The position numbers were made by a program, and so were the translations under genes. Below are positions 1-9,100 of a stretch of 64,000 nt of DNA, piece after piece (positions within the stretch are counted from its first letter, which is position 1; each line of letters opens with the position of its first letter). The stretch comes from Macrococcoides canis. Lineage in GTDB: Bacteria; Bacillota; Bacilli; Staphylococcales; Staphylococcaceae. A model generated the notes under the pieces. The model made no database searches and was not told the origin of the DNA. It worked only from the letters and a program-made list of their open reading frames with translations. The stretch lies in assembly GCF_002119805.1 (NCBI RefSeq), contig NZ_CP021059.1:806001-870000 (forward strand), written 5' to 3'.

Positions 1-657
1 TTCAGACGCAATCCGCAGATTACGATAATGAATGCGATGCACTACGATGCGAGCAATATTAGTATCCATGACTTTAAGCTCGGCAGAATGTATTTCAACC
101 GTTCACATAGTTTAAGCGATTTCCCGTTTCTTTCGGTGAATATCATCAATTCACGAACGAAGGAACCTTACTATAATAAACCTTATATTATCAAGACGAT
201 TAAGGGCATCAAGATTGCGGTGATTGCCATGAGTGAAACTGGAGATGTCACTGATATTATTGAAGATATTGAAGTGGAGCATCCAGTCAATGCTGCACGC
301 ACGTGGATACGATATCTGTATGACGAGGAGAATCCGGATTTTGTTATCGGCCTGCATAACGGGGATATTCATTCGATCGAAAAAGACGGCCATCTACGTA
401 CGGAAGGGCTGGATCTAATTATTACGAACAGTAAAGAAAGGCTGCAGGAAACCAATAGAGAGATCATCTATACAGCAGATCAGGAACTTTTGACACAAGT
501 CGATCTGGAATTTAAGGAACGTACGAATTCCTTTGAATATATTAGAAAGCATGTCGCGAATGTCAGTGTCGATCTGTATCCTAATGATCCGAACCTGATG
601 GAGAAAGTCTATTATGATGAGAAAGAATATAGAAAGTACAGAAAGCAAGCAGAATAG
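1..657 (+). CDS. 5'-nucleotidase/metallophosphatase-like protein, 3' part
   Basis: The frame is open from base 1, so the true start lies upstream. The visible residues resemble the second half of the metallophosphoesterase domain of the UshA/YunD 5'-nucleotidase family: a block like the family's NALGYDAxxxGNHEFDxG is read here as NAMHYDASNISIHDFKLG, then a segment ending in VIGLHNGDIHS in place of the usual vIvLsHxG. Two oddities stand out. The place where the family carries GHxH metal ligands reads as TNSKERLQ, and the protein ends about 100 residues later, so there is no room for the usual C-terminal substrate-binding domain. It may be a short divergent member or a degenerate one. Family is inferred from motif spacing; function is uncertain. 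Confidence 0.55.
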   Translation, partial: FRRNPQITIMNAMHYDASNISIHDFKLGRMYFNRSHSLSDFPFLSVNIINSRTKEPYYNKPYIIKTIKGIKIAVIAMSETGDVTDIIEDIEVEHPVNAARTWIRYLYDEENPDFVIGLHNGDIHSIEKDGHLRTEGLDLIITNSKERLQETNREIIYTADQELLTQVDLEFKERTNSFEYIRKHVANVSVDLYPNDPNLMEKVYYDEKEYRKYRKQAE

Positions 658-665
658 CGATAAAG

Positions 666-699
666 AAAGAGGCTAGAGATAAGAATATCTAGCCTCTTT
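666..699 (+). terminator. intrinsic terminator after the 5'-nucleotidase-like gene
   Basis: A perfect 12-bp stem (AAAGAGGCTAGA at 666-677 and its complement at 688-699) with a 10-nt loop begins 9 nt after the stop codon at 655-657. The T-tract is short. The same hairpin could also stop leftward transcription from the gene ending at 743. Confidence 0.75.
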
Positions 700-715
700 C
701 GATTAATTGAATGAA

Positions 716-742
716 TGGCAGTACACTTTTGTCCTGCCTCTT
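716..742. repeat. short palindromic repeat, copy 1
   Basis: A small hairpin (GGCAG at 717-721, CTGCC at 734-738) lies just beyond the 3' end of the minus-strand membrane protein gene. Its sequence, TGGCAG-T-ACACTTTTGT followed by CCTGCCTCT, is nearly repeated at 56135-56160 and, in reverse complement, in the purD terminator at 56002-56038. It may be a dispersed intergenic repeat that doubles as a terminator. Confidence 0.5.
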
Positions 743-1345
743 CTACTGTCCATAGATAATAATAAGCGCAATAATAGCAATAACTGCTCCGAGCACGGGT
801 GTTATCAGTCGTTTCGTATAAAGATAGCTGAATGATAATACGAGCTGTATGATTAACAGCATTGCGACAACGTTTATGTTGACGGCATAGCTAAACAGCA
901 GCGCAGATAAGAGACTGCTGATAACAGCTGCAGCTACAGGATGCATATAACGCGACAGATTGTCCTGCAGTAGTGCACGCATAAATAGCTCATGTAATGG
1001 AACAGCAACAACCAAAGTGATAATGAGCTGCCATTTATAGTACACACCCATTGCTACAAGTTCACTGAGCAGCGCAGTAAATGATAGTGCGATATTCATC
1101 TGGAGCAGCACATGATAGATCAAGATGATGATAACGCTCGTTATCACTCCCACACCGATAGACGTCATCAGTCGTTTCGATGTGATATTACGCTCATAGA
1201 AGATATAGCCGAGCGATGAAAAGAGCAGCAGACCGGTATAGACGTACCAGAACACCTGTGTTTCATCGCGTAATAACAAGAGTACCACATGCATGAAAGC
1301 ATAGATCGCAAATAATACGATAAGCGCGCGGTCAACTTTTTTCAC
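743..1345 (-). CDS. CPBP (CAAX protease-like) family membrane protein, probably lacking a catalytic Glu
   Basis: A 200-residue, very hydrophobic protein with about six membrane segments. Near residue 118 it has PLHELFMRALLQ, in the position of the EExxxR motif of CPBP/CAAX-type intramembrane proteases, but the first Glu of the pair is His. The second conserved family motifs (FxxxH and HxxxN/D) are not obvious. The start is GTG at 1345, immediately after the stop of the DUF2187 gene (1348-1350), with a weak GAGG upstream, so it is probably translationally coupled to that gene. It could be a non-catalytic relative of the ABI/CPBP family. Function unknown. Confidence 0.55.
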   Translation of the reverse strand: MKKVDRALIVLFAIYAFMHVVLLLLRDETQVFWYVYTGLLLFSSLGYIFYERNITSKRLMTSIGVGVITSVIIILIYHVLLQMNIALSFTALLSELVAMGVYYKWQLIITLVVAVPLHELFMRALLQDNLSRYMHPVAAAVISSLLSALLFSYAVNINVVAMLLIIQLVLSFSYLYTKRLITPVLGAVIAIIALIIIYGQ

Positions 1346-1347
1346 GG

Positions 1348-1530
1348 CTATGCCTCGTGAATGATCTTATAGCGTTTATGGTTGATTACAGTTCTTTCTG
1401 GTATTTCAAGCTTTTCAAAGTTTTCCATGTACGTACAGTCAACGATCACAGAATTTTCATTGATTTTCTCGACCACACCTTGCAGGCCGTCATGAAATTC
1501 AATGATATCTCCAATTTTAGCAACAGTCAT
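1348..1530 (-). CDS. DUF2187 (YkvS-like) small protein
   Basis: A 60-residue protein resembling B. subtilis YkvS: an IGDxIEF block, GVVEKINENSVIVD, then ERTVINHKRYKII, which is the conserved core of DUF2187 (a small SH3-like beta barrel by family description). An upstream in-frame TTG and a first ATG are rejected as starts because AGGAGG (1537-1542) overlaps them. The ATG at 1530 has ideal 6-nt spacing. It lies between the sigma factor and the CPBP-like gene in the same direction and may be co-transcribed with both. The molecular role of the family is not known to me. Confidence 0.75.
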   Translation of the reverse strand: MTVAKIGDIIEFHDGLQGVVEKINENSVIVDCTYMENFEKLEIPERTVINHKRYKIIHEA

Positions 1531-1596
1531 AGTCATCCTCCTCAAAAAAAGTACTAATGCATATTATACTAGAAAAGCATGCTGATGAGTATCATT

Positions 1597-2052
1597 TTAT
1601 ATCAATTTCTGAAGTTTCTTCTGGCAGGACTTACGATAGGCTTTCAGTGAAGAAGTGCTCAAGTTCATCAGCTGTGCAATTTCTTTCTGCTTATAGCCTT
1701 CTAACGTCAGCATAAGCCATGTATATTCATTCGGTTTAAGTAACTCTATAAATGACTGATATTCTACGAGAGATTCATCCTGATACGTCATTGTTTCCAG
1801 TGCTTCCATCGGTGCATAACGATCCAGTTCACGCTTCAATCTGCGAATTTCATCGATAAAGCAGAAGTTCAGCTTCGTAAAGATGTACTGCTGCATATCT
1901 GGCGTCTTCGTAGGATCATACGTATGATAGATATCCCATAGTTTGATTGTGGCGAGCTGATACATATCATCATACATGTAATGCAGGCGATATTTATGGA
2001 TCAAATAATGGATGATGCGTTCATTATCTTGTAGCAGTTGTTCAAATGACAT
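1597..2052 (-). CDS. sigS: SigS-like alternative (ECF-type) RNA polymerase sigma factor
   Basis: A 151-residue sigma-70 family protein. Region 2 spans about residues 8-75 (HKYRLHYMYDDMYQLATIKLW, then YIFTKLNFCFIDEIRR). Region 4 lies at about 105-150 and carries a helix-turn-helix (TLEGYKQKEIAQLMNLSTSSLKAYRK). Both regions match the layout of S. aureus SigS, including the YDExYQL and LEGYKQxEIAxxM patterns, and the length (about 156 in S. aureus) agrees. It is divergent from comK, with 213 nt between the two start codons. No separate anti-sigma gene is recognisable; the downstream DUF2187 and CPBP-like genes hold the positions where one might sit. The symbol is assigned by resemblance only. 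Confidence 0.7.
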   Translation of the reverse strand: MSFEQLLQDNERIIHYLIHKYRLHYMYDDMYQLATIKLWDIYHTYDPTKTPDMQQYIFTKLNFCFIDEIRRLKRELDRYAPMEALETMTYQDESLVEYQSFIELLKPNEYTWLMLTLEGYKQKEIAQLMNLSTSSLKAYRKSCQKKLQKLI

Positions 2053-2228
2053 TGAAGATTCCTGTTCTCAACATCTAGATATTGGTGTAATTTCCGGATA
2101 GCTTTATGTTAAAGAAAGCAATGATAGATGCATAATTAACAAATGAGCGAAATCTGTTGAAATGTTAAAGATTTTGTTAACTTTTCGTTTAAAATGCTTA
2201 AAAATCATCCAAAAAAATGAAGATTTTG

Positions 2229-2234
2229 TATAAT
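2229..2234 (+). promoter_or_regulatory. candidate comK promoter -10 element
   Basis: A TATAAT lies 31 nt before the comK start. No good -35 hexamer is found 16-18 nt upstream, as would fit an activator-dependent promoter. A degenerate K-box-like arrangement (AAAT, five bases, TTTT at 2215-2227) overlaps the upstream side, with one mismatch to AAAA-N5-TTTT. The rest of the 213-nt gap is A/T-rich without a clear operator. Confidence 0.4.
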
Positions 2235-2265
2235 TATGTTGTAAAACTACATAAGGAGTGCTGTT

Positions 2266-2742
2266 ATGGAGCTGCCAATATCTATACATACGATGTATCT
2301 CTATCAACACGTGGAAGTTGAAGGTCGAACGGAGTTAAGACGTTTTAATGAACAGGCGATTGTCATGGACCAGACTGCAGATCAACTGCTCGATGAGACC
2401 CTTGTCCTGTTAGGGAGTTCTCTTAAAACACGCAAATCATCTGCAAGGATTTTGATGCGTACGAAAAAGTATATTCCGATTATGATGGAAGCACATTTGA
2501 ACTGGGCATTTTTTCAGGTGCATCAGAATAAACAGCATTATAAGGCGTATATTAACCAGAAGTATGTAACGTACATTGAGGGAAGCGATGAATATACGGA
2601 TATCACATTTCTGGATGGGGCGAAGCTGCGTGTGCCACAGAAGGTGAAACATGTGCAGAAACAATATGAAAGGTGTATCTGTCTCGTCGACGCACAGCAT
2701 AAAATAATAAAACGACAATCATTGTATGATTGTCGTTATTGA
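2266..2742 (+). CDS. comK: competence transcription factor ComK, C-terminally short
   Basis: The 158-residue product matches the ComK core: LGSSLKTRKSSARILMRTKK aligns with the FGSSxxGRKxGTxxxT block, KYIPIMME with KPPIMVD, and TDITFLDGAKLRVPQ with TEVTFSNGKTMELP. The protein ends soon after a KRQ motif. B. subtilis ComK (192 aa) continues for roughly 25-30 more residues, so this copy lacks the usual C-terminal tail. The start has AAGGAG at good spacing. The stop codon overlaps the end of the convergent peptidase gene by 7 nt, and the last codons form part of a terminator hairpin. It is expected to activate DNA-uptake genes together with alternative sigma factors. Whether the short form is active cannot be told from sequence. 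Confidence 0.8.
   Translation: MELPISIHTMYLYQHVEVEGRTELRRFNEQAIVMDQTADQLLDETLVLLGSSLKTRKSSARILMRTKKYIPIMMEAHLNWAFFQVHQNKQHYKAYINQKYVTYIEGSDEYTDITFLDGAKLRVPQKVKHVQKQYERCICLVDAQHKIIKRQSLYDCRY
2711..2737. terminator. bidirectional terminator inside the 3' ends of comK and the M20 peptidase gene
   Basis: A perfect 11-bp stem (AACGACAATCA and its complement) with a 5-nt loop. For the leftward peptidase transcript it is followed by a T-rich run (TTTTATTATTTTA on the minus strand). It lies inside the comK coding sequence and touches the peptidase stop. Confidence 0.75.
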
Positions 2743-4295
2743 TGGCATAGAAATTTATGTATCACTTTTTCGATGATATCAGGAATCTCTTCACTTACAC
2801 TCTTGATATGTATACGTTCTGACAGCTGATGCGGATCTTTACCGAATGCACCGATATTGATAACAGGTGCGCTTAATGCCTGCATATTTAAAAAGGGGAT
2901 ACTGTAGTTGTGACCATAGCCAGGTGTCTGTTTCATATAGAAATCCGCATCTTTCATGCTCGCCTGATAGTTCACATAGCTTAAATCTGAAATACCGTTG
3001 AAATAATGTATCTTCTTAAGTTTACGATGATAAAGTTTATCCATCTGTTTTATAGCATATTTACATATTTGTTTGACCAGCTTATCCTCACTTGAATTCA
3101 CTGCAGGATAATAGGGCGGAGCAAAGTAAATGACGACAGTATAATCATTATCGTGATGTGAGGACAGTAACCCTTGCACAATCTGTTCTGCATTTTCCTG
3201 ATCAGTCTTTGAGGTGATCATCGGTTTGATATCGACATCTTTATGCTGTGCTAATAATTCATGATACGTGACAACATTGATGTCCGGCATATCAGGCATG
3301 ATATAGGACAGATCACGCTTAATCTCACTTACCGTACGGCGAACGATCTGTTCGAACTGACTGAGCACAGCTTCAGCGGTCTGTCTGAAGATAAATATAT
3401 TGTAATAAGCTGAGGAGATAAACGGTGTCTGCACATTATAACCTTGCTTCAAGTCATGCATCTTAAGAGAGACTGGAAGCGGTGTTGTCTCTTTCTTATA
3501 GCTTTCAGTGAAAGCAGCATTATATTCAATCTCCTGATTGATACGACTGATAATGTAGTTGGAACTGAGACCTTTTAATGGCTCTCCTACATGTGTCTCC
3601 TTGCCGTAGACCATCACTGCAGGCAGCAGCTTGCCGATTGATCCAGTATAGATGTAATGTGTCTTATCTCCGGGAAGCTGACTGAACGAGGGCTCACAAT
3701 TCATGATCAGCTTAACATCTAGCTGTAACGACTGAACCCATTCGTTTAAGAAGGTTGTTGCAGCTTTCATTCCTGAGGATCCCACTTCTTCATCCGGAAC
3801 AGAAACGAGTATGATATTGACTGGCCAGTGCTCCAATGTCGCTTTCTCTAATATACTCATCTGCATCATCAATCCAGATTTCATATCCATCACACCACGA
3901 CCGAACAAATACTGGTCAGAGTGCACGTCTCTTTCCACATTTTCATCAAATACAGCGTGCGCTTTGAACGCTTCGATTAACGCATCGCTGTCGAATGCGT
4001 GTGCTGCGAACTGACCGTAATCCAGTACATCCACTGTATCGTAATGACTCATCAGAATAATGGTATGATCCGTATCATAGCTGCGATACAGTGCGCAGAT
4101 GACATTCTTTTCATCTGCTGTTTCTACAAGATGAATATGTGATTCTGTATCTTTAAAGTAATCGAGCTGTTCCAGCTGCTGCTTTAAGAAGAATGGAAAG
4201 TGCTGTTCACCTTCACTGCCTGTTACACTGTCATTCTTTACAAGTCGTTTTAATAGTTCAATTCTGTCTTGTGGTGTCTGCCATAATATGTTCAT
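2736..4295 (-). CDS. M20 family metallopeptidase, RocB-like
   Basis: A 519-residue M20 family hydrolase. Metal-site motifs are in order: LMSHYDTVDV near residue 80 (HxD), FGRGVMDMKSGL near 130 (the bridging Asp), and PDEEVGSSG near 165 (the catalytic Glu pair). The length and the C-terminal insertions resemble the RocB 'arginine utilisation' branch of the family more than dipeptidases. It is a cytoplasmic zinc-type peptidase or deacylase; the substrate is not known and no arginine-catabolism genes lie alongside. The start ATG at 4295 is preceded by AAGGAG. It converges on comK with a 7-nt overlap. Upstream, a TATAAT on the minus strand near 4357-4362 may be its promoter. Confidence 0.8.
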   Translation of the reverse strand: MNILWQTPQDRIELLKRLVKNDSVTGSEGEQHFPFFLKQQLEQLDYFKDTESHIHLVETADEKNVICALYRSYDTDHTIILMSHYDTVDVLDYGQFAAHAFDSDALIEAFKAHAVFDENVERDVHSDQYLFGRGVMDMKSGLMMQMSILEKATLEHWPVNIILVSVPDEEVGSSGMKAATTFLNEWVQSLQLDVKLIMNCEPSFSQLPGDKTHYIYTGSIGKLLPAVMVYGKETHVGEPLKGLSSNYIISRINQEIEYNAAFTESYKKETTPLPVSLKMHDLKQGYNVQTPFISSAYYNIFIFRQTAEAVLSQFEQIVRRTVSEIKRDLSYIMPDMPDINVVTYHELLAQHKDVDIKPMITSKTDQENAEQIVQGLLSSHHDNDYTVVIYFAPPYYPAVNSSEDKLVKQICKYAIKQMDKLYHRKLKKIHYFNGISDLSYVNYQASMKDADFYMKQTPGYGHNYSIPFLNMQALSAPVINIGAFGKDPHQLSERIHIKSVSEEIPDIIEKVIHKFLCHQ

Positions 4296-4381
4296 AGATA
4301 ACTCCTTAAATAAGAATTGTGAACGTCTCTGTGTATGTCACTTACTCTTATTATACGCATAAAATAATATAAAAAAATAGC

Positions 4382-4413
4382 AATAGAACTAAAATTACTT
4401 TTTTAGTTCTATT
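4382..4413 (-). terminator. terminator overlapping the end of the acyltransferase gene
   Basis: A 13-bp perfect stem (AATAGAACTAAAA at 4382-4394, complement at 4401-4413) with a 6-nt loop. Reading leftward it is followed by CTATTTTTTTAT. The stop codon of the acyltransferase gene is in the loop. Confidence 0.85.
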
Positions 4414-5378
4414 ACTGGTGATGTGAGCTTCTTTACTTTGCGGTGGCTGAAGAAATAGACGAGAAATACCGTTGTGAGCACCATAAACGTCAATATTGAG
4501 AAGACATGATCATTAAAGTACTGGTTGAGGTTTTTCGCACGGAAGATACCGACGAATAATCCATGCAGTAAATAGATGAACATCGTCCTGGAACCGATAT
4601 AGGTGAATCTGAGTTCTCTGTTCGGCACGATATTCAGGAAACTTACCGTACTGATCAAGATGATGACGTATATGGCAGCGCGTTTAAGACCGCTATATAT
4701 ATCGGGTGTATGTGTTTCCAGCGATGCATACGGTTTACTGCCGAACAGCCAGGTGAAATCAATCTTAAAGCTCATATATAAGATAAAGACACTAAGTAAT
4801 ACAGCGATAGAAATGAGCACGTAACGCTTATCTCTGACATGTTTAAAGTGCTCAGGCTGAGCGTAATAGCCGATAAGAAATAATGGCAGGAATACAAGTG
4901 TTCTGGATAAACTTAACGTGTCATTGATAAAGTTGAAATAACCTGCTGCTATACCGATGAAGAACGTTACAGGCAGGATGATCTGTGGTTTGATATCTTT
5001 AATAAAGAACAGAATCAACTGCCACGAAAATAAGCTCATCAAGAACCACATCGCCCATTGCGGATCGAAAGGATTTAATTCGATCGTCGATACATCATCG
5101 ATAACATAATAATAGACCGCATAGAATGTCTGAAAGATGATGTAGGGGAGCAGTAGTTTCTGTGTAACCTTCTTTATATAGCCCGGTTTATGAATTCCTT
5201 TCGCAAAATAACCGGAAATCAGTACGAATGCAGGCATATGAAAACTATAGATAAACATATAAAGTGCATATAAGAATTGATTCTCACCGATATATGAGCG
5301 TAATAAATGACCAAAGACGACGAGAATAATGAGATATAGACGCGCATTATCGAAATAGAATTCTCTTTGTTTTGCCAT
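4395..5378 (-). CDS. acyltransferase-3 family membrane protein
   Basis: A 327-residue integral membrane protein with about ten hydrophobic segments. It opens with FYFDNARLYLIILVVFGHLL, typical of the acyltransferase-3 (OatA/NodX/WecH-like) family in which the H of the first helix is conserved. Further family features are the FHMPAFVLISGYF segment near residue 48 and a membrane-embedded C-terminus. Such proteins transfer acyl groups across the membrane to cell-surface glycans; the acceptor here is unknown. There is no extracytoplasmic SGNH domain, unlike OatA. It is divergent from a MarR regulator, and an operator-like palindrome overlaps its -10, so it may be under control of that regulator. 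Confidence 0.8.
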   Translation of the reverse strand: MAKQREFYFDNARLYLIILVVFGHLLRSYIGENQFLYALYMFIYSFHMPAFVLISGYFAKGIHKPGYIKKVTQKLLLPYIIFQTFYAVYYYVIDDVSTIELNPFDPQWAMWFLMSLFSWQLILFFIKDIKPQIILPVTFFIGIAAGYFNFINDTLSLSRTLVFLPLFLIGYYAQPEHFKHVRDKRYVLISIAVLLSVFILYMSFKIDFTWLFGSKPYASLETHTPDIYSGLKRAAIYVIILISTVSFLNIVPNRELRFTYIGSRTMFIYLLHGLFVGIFRAKNLNQYFNDHVFSILTFMVLTTVFLVYFFSHRKVKKLTSPVIELKK

Positions 5379-5394
5379 AATTTACTCCTTTCAA

Positions 5395-5416
5395 ATTATA
5401 TAGTTTGCAACTATAT
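5395..5416. promoter_or_regulatory. candidate MarR operator overlapping the acyltransferase -10
   Basis: A perfect palindrome, ATATAGTT-TGC-AACTATAT (5398-5416), overlaps a minus-strand TATAAT (5395-5400) that sits 17 nt before the acyltransferase start. MarR-family repressors commonly bind such 16-20 bp inverted repeats. That the neighbouring regulator binds it is inference. Confidence 0.55.
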
Positions 5417-5435
5417 TTAAAAAAGAAATATATTG

Positions 5436-5464
5436 TTGCTAATCTAAAATGATTAGATTATAAT
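5436..5464 (+). promoter_or_regulatory. promoter of the MarR-type regulator gene
   Basis: TTGCTA (5436-5441), a 17-bp spacer and TATAAT (5459-5464) lead into the start at 5493. A second inverted repeat (TAATCT at 5440-5445 and AGATTA at 5455-5460) lies across the promoter and may serve autoregulation. Confidence 0.65.
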
Positions 5465-5492
5465 TTTATTATTGGAAGTGAGGAGAGAAACT

Positions 5493-5939
5493 ATGGAAGA
5501 AAAGCGTCTTAAACGATTCGGACAGTTAATCTATTTTCTGGATTCTAAAATCGATGAAATTGCTGCTGCTGAATTGTCAGATTATACTCTGACACGTGAT
5601 CAGCTGTATATGCTGGAGCTTATCATGAATGATGAGCAGATGACCCAGAAGAAACTGATCTATAAGCTCAATCGTGAACAGACTTCAATTTCAAGAGCAA
5701 TCAAGAAACTCTTTGAAAGTGGTCTCGTCAAGAAGGAGCAGAGTAAGTTTGATATGAGAAGCAGCGTGCTCAAACCAACAGATAAAGGGCTCGAAATCAT
5801 CAAGCAGTCTCAGGAAATAAAAATGAAAGTTGTCCGTAACTTTATGAAAGAACTATCAACAGAAGAATCTGAACAGCTGATCATGCTGCTCGAAAAGATC
5901 TATGATTCTTTCGCGCTACGCGATCCATTTCGTTTCTAA
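5493..5939 (+). CDS. MarR family transcriptional regulator
   Basis: A 148-residue winged-helix regulator. It has the MarR core order: a dimerisation helix, TRDQLYMLELI, the recognition helix region LNREQTSISRAIKKLFESGLV (residues about 64-85), and a wing with the MarR-type DxRSSVLKPTDKG signature (about 92-105). An upstream in-frame TTG is rejected because the GTGAGGAGA Shine-Dalgarno sequence lies between it and the ATG at 5493. It is divergent from the acyltransferase gene, and two palindromes lie in the 114-nt gap. The inducer is unknown. It ends at a strong terminator. Confidence 0.85.
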   Translation: MEEKRLKRFGQLIYFLDSKIDEIAAAELSDYTLTRDQLYMLELIMNDEQMTQKKLIYKLNREQTSISRAIKKLFESGLVKKEQSKFDMRSSVLKPTDKGLEIIKQSQEIKMKVVRNFMKELSTEESEQLIMLLEKIYDSFALRDPFRF

Positions 5940-5987
5940 CCAATAAATAGTATAGCCGTTATTCATTAATTTTAATCATTAAATTGC

Positions 5988-6027
5988 AGAACAACAAGAA
6001 TTGCGTATTCTTGCTGTTCTTTTTTTT
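5988..6027 (+). terminator. terminator of the marR-type gene
   Basis: A stem AGAACA-AC-AAGAAT paired with ATTCTT-GC-TGTTCT, followed by eight Ts. Confidence 0.9.
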
Positions 6028-6041
6028 ATTACATAACAAAA

Positions 6042-6077
6042 CCCGAACGATACAGACAGTGCTCAGTATCATTCGGG
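6042..6077 (-). terminator. terminator of atl
   Basis: A 12-bp stem with one mismatch (CCCGAACGATAC at 6042-6053, GTATCATTCGGG at 6066-6077). Read leftward, it is followed by TTTTG. The stem sequence CCCGAACGATA recurs in the ptsI terminator at 61801. Confidence 0.8.
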
Positions 6078-6106
6078 ATTTGAATTGTTACATGTAAGCT
6101 TGTATT

Positions 6107-9100
6107 TTAATATTCATGGATGACGTAGTTCACTGCATCCAGACCTAATGTCTTGTACATACCAGCGATAATCGCTGCATTCTTCGCTGCCCAGTTAATA
6201 TCTGTTGCATATTGATGTGTTGCAGCATTTGCTGGATTCCATCTCATCTGATGTAATGTACGTTGTCCGTGATCGATATAAGCGCTTCTGACATACTTTG
6301 CACCGCCGATAATCGCTTTAGACTGATTATCCCATCTTTGTGCTTTAGCATATTTGATGCCGCCGATCTCCGGATTGTTATCTTCAGCCTTTGCACCATA
6401 CATATTGTAGTACTTCGTACCTTTTGAAGTGAGTGCAGTGTTCGTGCTATTGATGCTCAGACCATTTGCCAGTCTGCTAGACCCGTGACCAGTCTCTAAA
6501 ATCGCATGAGCAATCAGGTAGACTTCATTAATGTTGAATTGCTGCGCTGCTTTAGCGAATGCTGCACCTTGTCCTGCAAGTGCACCTTTACCGACAAGTA
6601 GCTTGTTCAACGTTTTTGCACTGATACCTTCTGACTTACCAAGGTCCAGGAACTGATATTTCATTACAGGATCTGTAAGTTTATCTTTCGTATTCATCGC
6701 TTTTGTAACTTCAGCAGCCGTTGCATTGCGCACATTATATGCACTTTGCGGTGTACTGAACACAACTTTCGGTGCGCTGCCTGCATGAATTTTACCAAGA
6801 TTCATCTGCTTTGCTACTGCAGCAGCTAATGTTGTCGGTGCTTTTAGCTTAGTAATCTTCTGCGTGAATAAGTCGCGCGCTGAGACGTAGCCGATCTTAT
6901 TGTTATTATAGATGACCTTATGCCATAACGTACGCCCGACTTTATCTGTACGAATGACTTGCAGTGTGCCGCCTTTAACAGCAGATAGTTTATCGATACG
7001 CTGTTTGTCTGCACCGCTCGGAATGTTATAGATATAGCCAGTCGGCGCTTTCACAGTATGCGCTGACTTCGTCCAGCTGACTGTAGCTGTCGGTGCTGTC
7101 TTGATAAACTTGCTGCTGATCCAGCCAAGCACCTTATTATTATTGTCTGCTACCTTATAGTAAGGTACGTTGTTGCGTTTCGCAGTTTCATTGACATACA
7201 CTTGCGTATCGATGAGTTTCGTTACAGGTTTGATTGTTTTAAGGTCCTTATAGATCAATACTTGTTTCGGCGCAGTACGGCCGATCAGTTTTACCGCTTT
7301 AGACTTTGTGATTACAGGTGTTCTGTCTACTGAAATTTCATGCTGTTTCAGCCAGCCTGCAATATTGTTCAAAGTACCATACACATAGACAGATTGATTC
7401 ACAGTGACTTTCTTAGAAGGTGTGAATGATTTCCCGATGAATGGCTTCAGTTGTTTTACAACTTGTTTCATCGTACCGTCTGGCATGCTGTATAAAGAAG
7501 TCGCTTTACTGTTTACTTTATATTTACCGCTCACTTTAACTTCTGCAGAACGATTTGAAGCTACAGCATCGCTTGCTTTCACCCAGCCGCGCGGGTTGTT
7601 ACCTTCATCTGATAATGCATAGTAGGTTGAACCGTTATACGTCGCTTTCTTATTCACATAATACGTACGGTTCGCTTTATCTAAGGCGTTTGCACCTGTC
7701 TTCTGATCAACTGAAGTGTAGATCTTAGAAGTAGGGAGCTTAACTTTTGCGACCATCTGTGCACTAGACACTTTGATCGGCTGTGGTGCAACCGGTGCAG
7801 GCTTAACAACTGGCTTAGGAACGTTCAATGTCAGTTCATTAAAGTTGATCCATCCAGTTAAATTGTTTACTGAACCGAAGTAATAGTTCGTCTTTCCGAC
7901 AGTGACTTTCTTAGCAGGTGTAAACTTCTTGCCGACATGTGCTTTTAAGTTTGTAACCACTTGATTTGCTGTACCCCAAGGTGTCTTATAGAGATTAGTT
8001 GCCTGAGCGTTGACGTTGAAGTTACCTGTAACTGCAGTTTCAGCGCTGCGACTAACTGCAGTCGTATCATTCGCTTTTACCCAGCCACGCGGTGTCTTTG
8101 TTTCATCAGTAAGCGCATAGTACGTATTACCGTTTAATGTCGCTTTCTTATCCACATAATAAGTGTTGCCGGCCTTCTGACCTGCATTGACACCCGTTGC
8201 ACTATCTACAGAAGAATACACTTTAGCTGTGGTGCTGTTAACGCGCGCCATCATCTGAGCGCTAGAAGTTGTTACTGTACCCTTAACTGTTTCAGCAGGC
8301 TTTGGCGGCGTCGGCTGCACCGTAACTGGAGGTGTAGGCTTCGTACCATTTAACTTGTAGTTATACTTCTCCTGTACAAGACTATAGAACTCATTGAATG
8401 TATAGTTGTTCTCAGCGAACCAGCCAACAGGATCTGAGTGATCCGTTCCGCCGAGATAGTTGGAAACCGCCTGATGCGACCATACGGTACCTTTACCATC
8501 GTTATGCGCATTGTCGACCGGTAAATTATAATAAAGAAGATTCGTCGCTAAGTAATCAGCTAAGTTGTTAACAGACTTGCTGAAACGATCCTTACCGTAC
8601 ACACGCACAAGCTCAACATTGATATTACGAGGGTTCGATACACCACCTGCGCCCCATGATAAGTAATCAGTATTCGCTGTCTCGATAATGTTATTATCAT
8701 CTACGAATGCGTGAACGAATGCATTGTTAATATTACGAGACATATATGAAATCTCGCCTTCGATCGTTGAATTCGGATTGGCAGTTTCGTGAGCAACGAT
8801 ACCTTCAGGCTTTGCAACACCATTACGATATGCAATCTGTGGTGCATCCTGGAAATAACGTGTTTCATATTGAGGAACTTGATAATTATTATATTTGATA
8901 TATTCATTTACTGACATATTTGCTGGACTTTGAGCAGTTAACGTTCTGACATTAGACTCGTCGATTGAACCACGCAGACTGATAGACTTAGGTGCTGCTG
9001 TCTGCACGTTGCTTTGTGTCGCTTCAGTAGTAGCAGGTGCAGTTGCAACAGACTTCGTCTGAGGTGCTGTAGTCGCTGGTGCAGCTGTATTTGTTGACGT

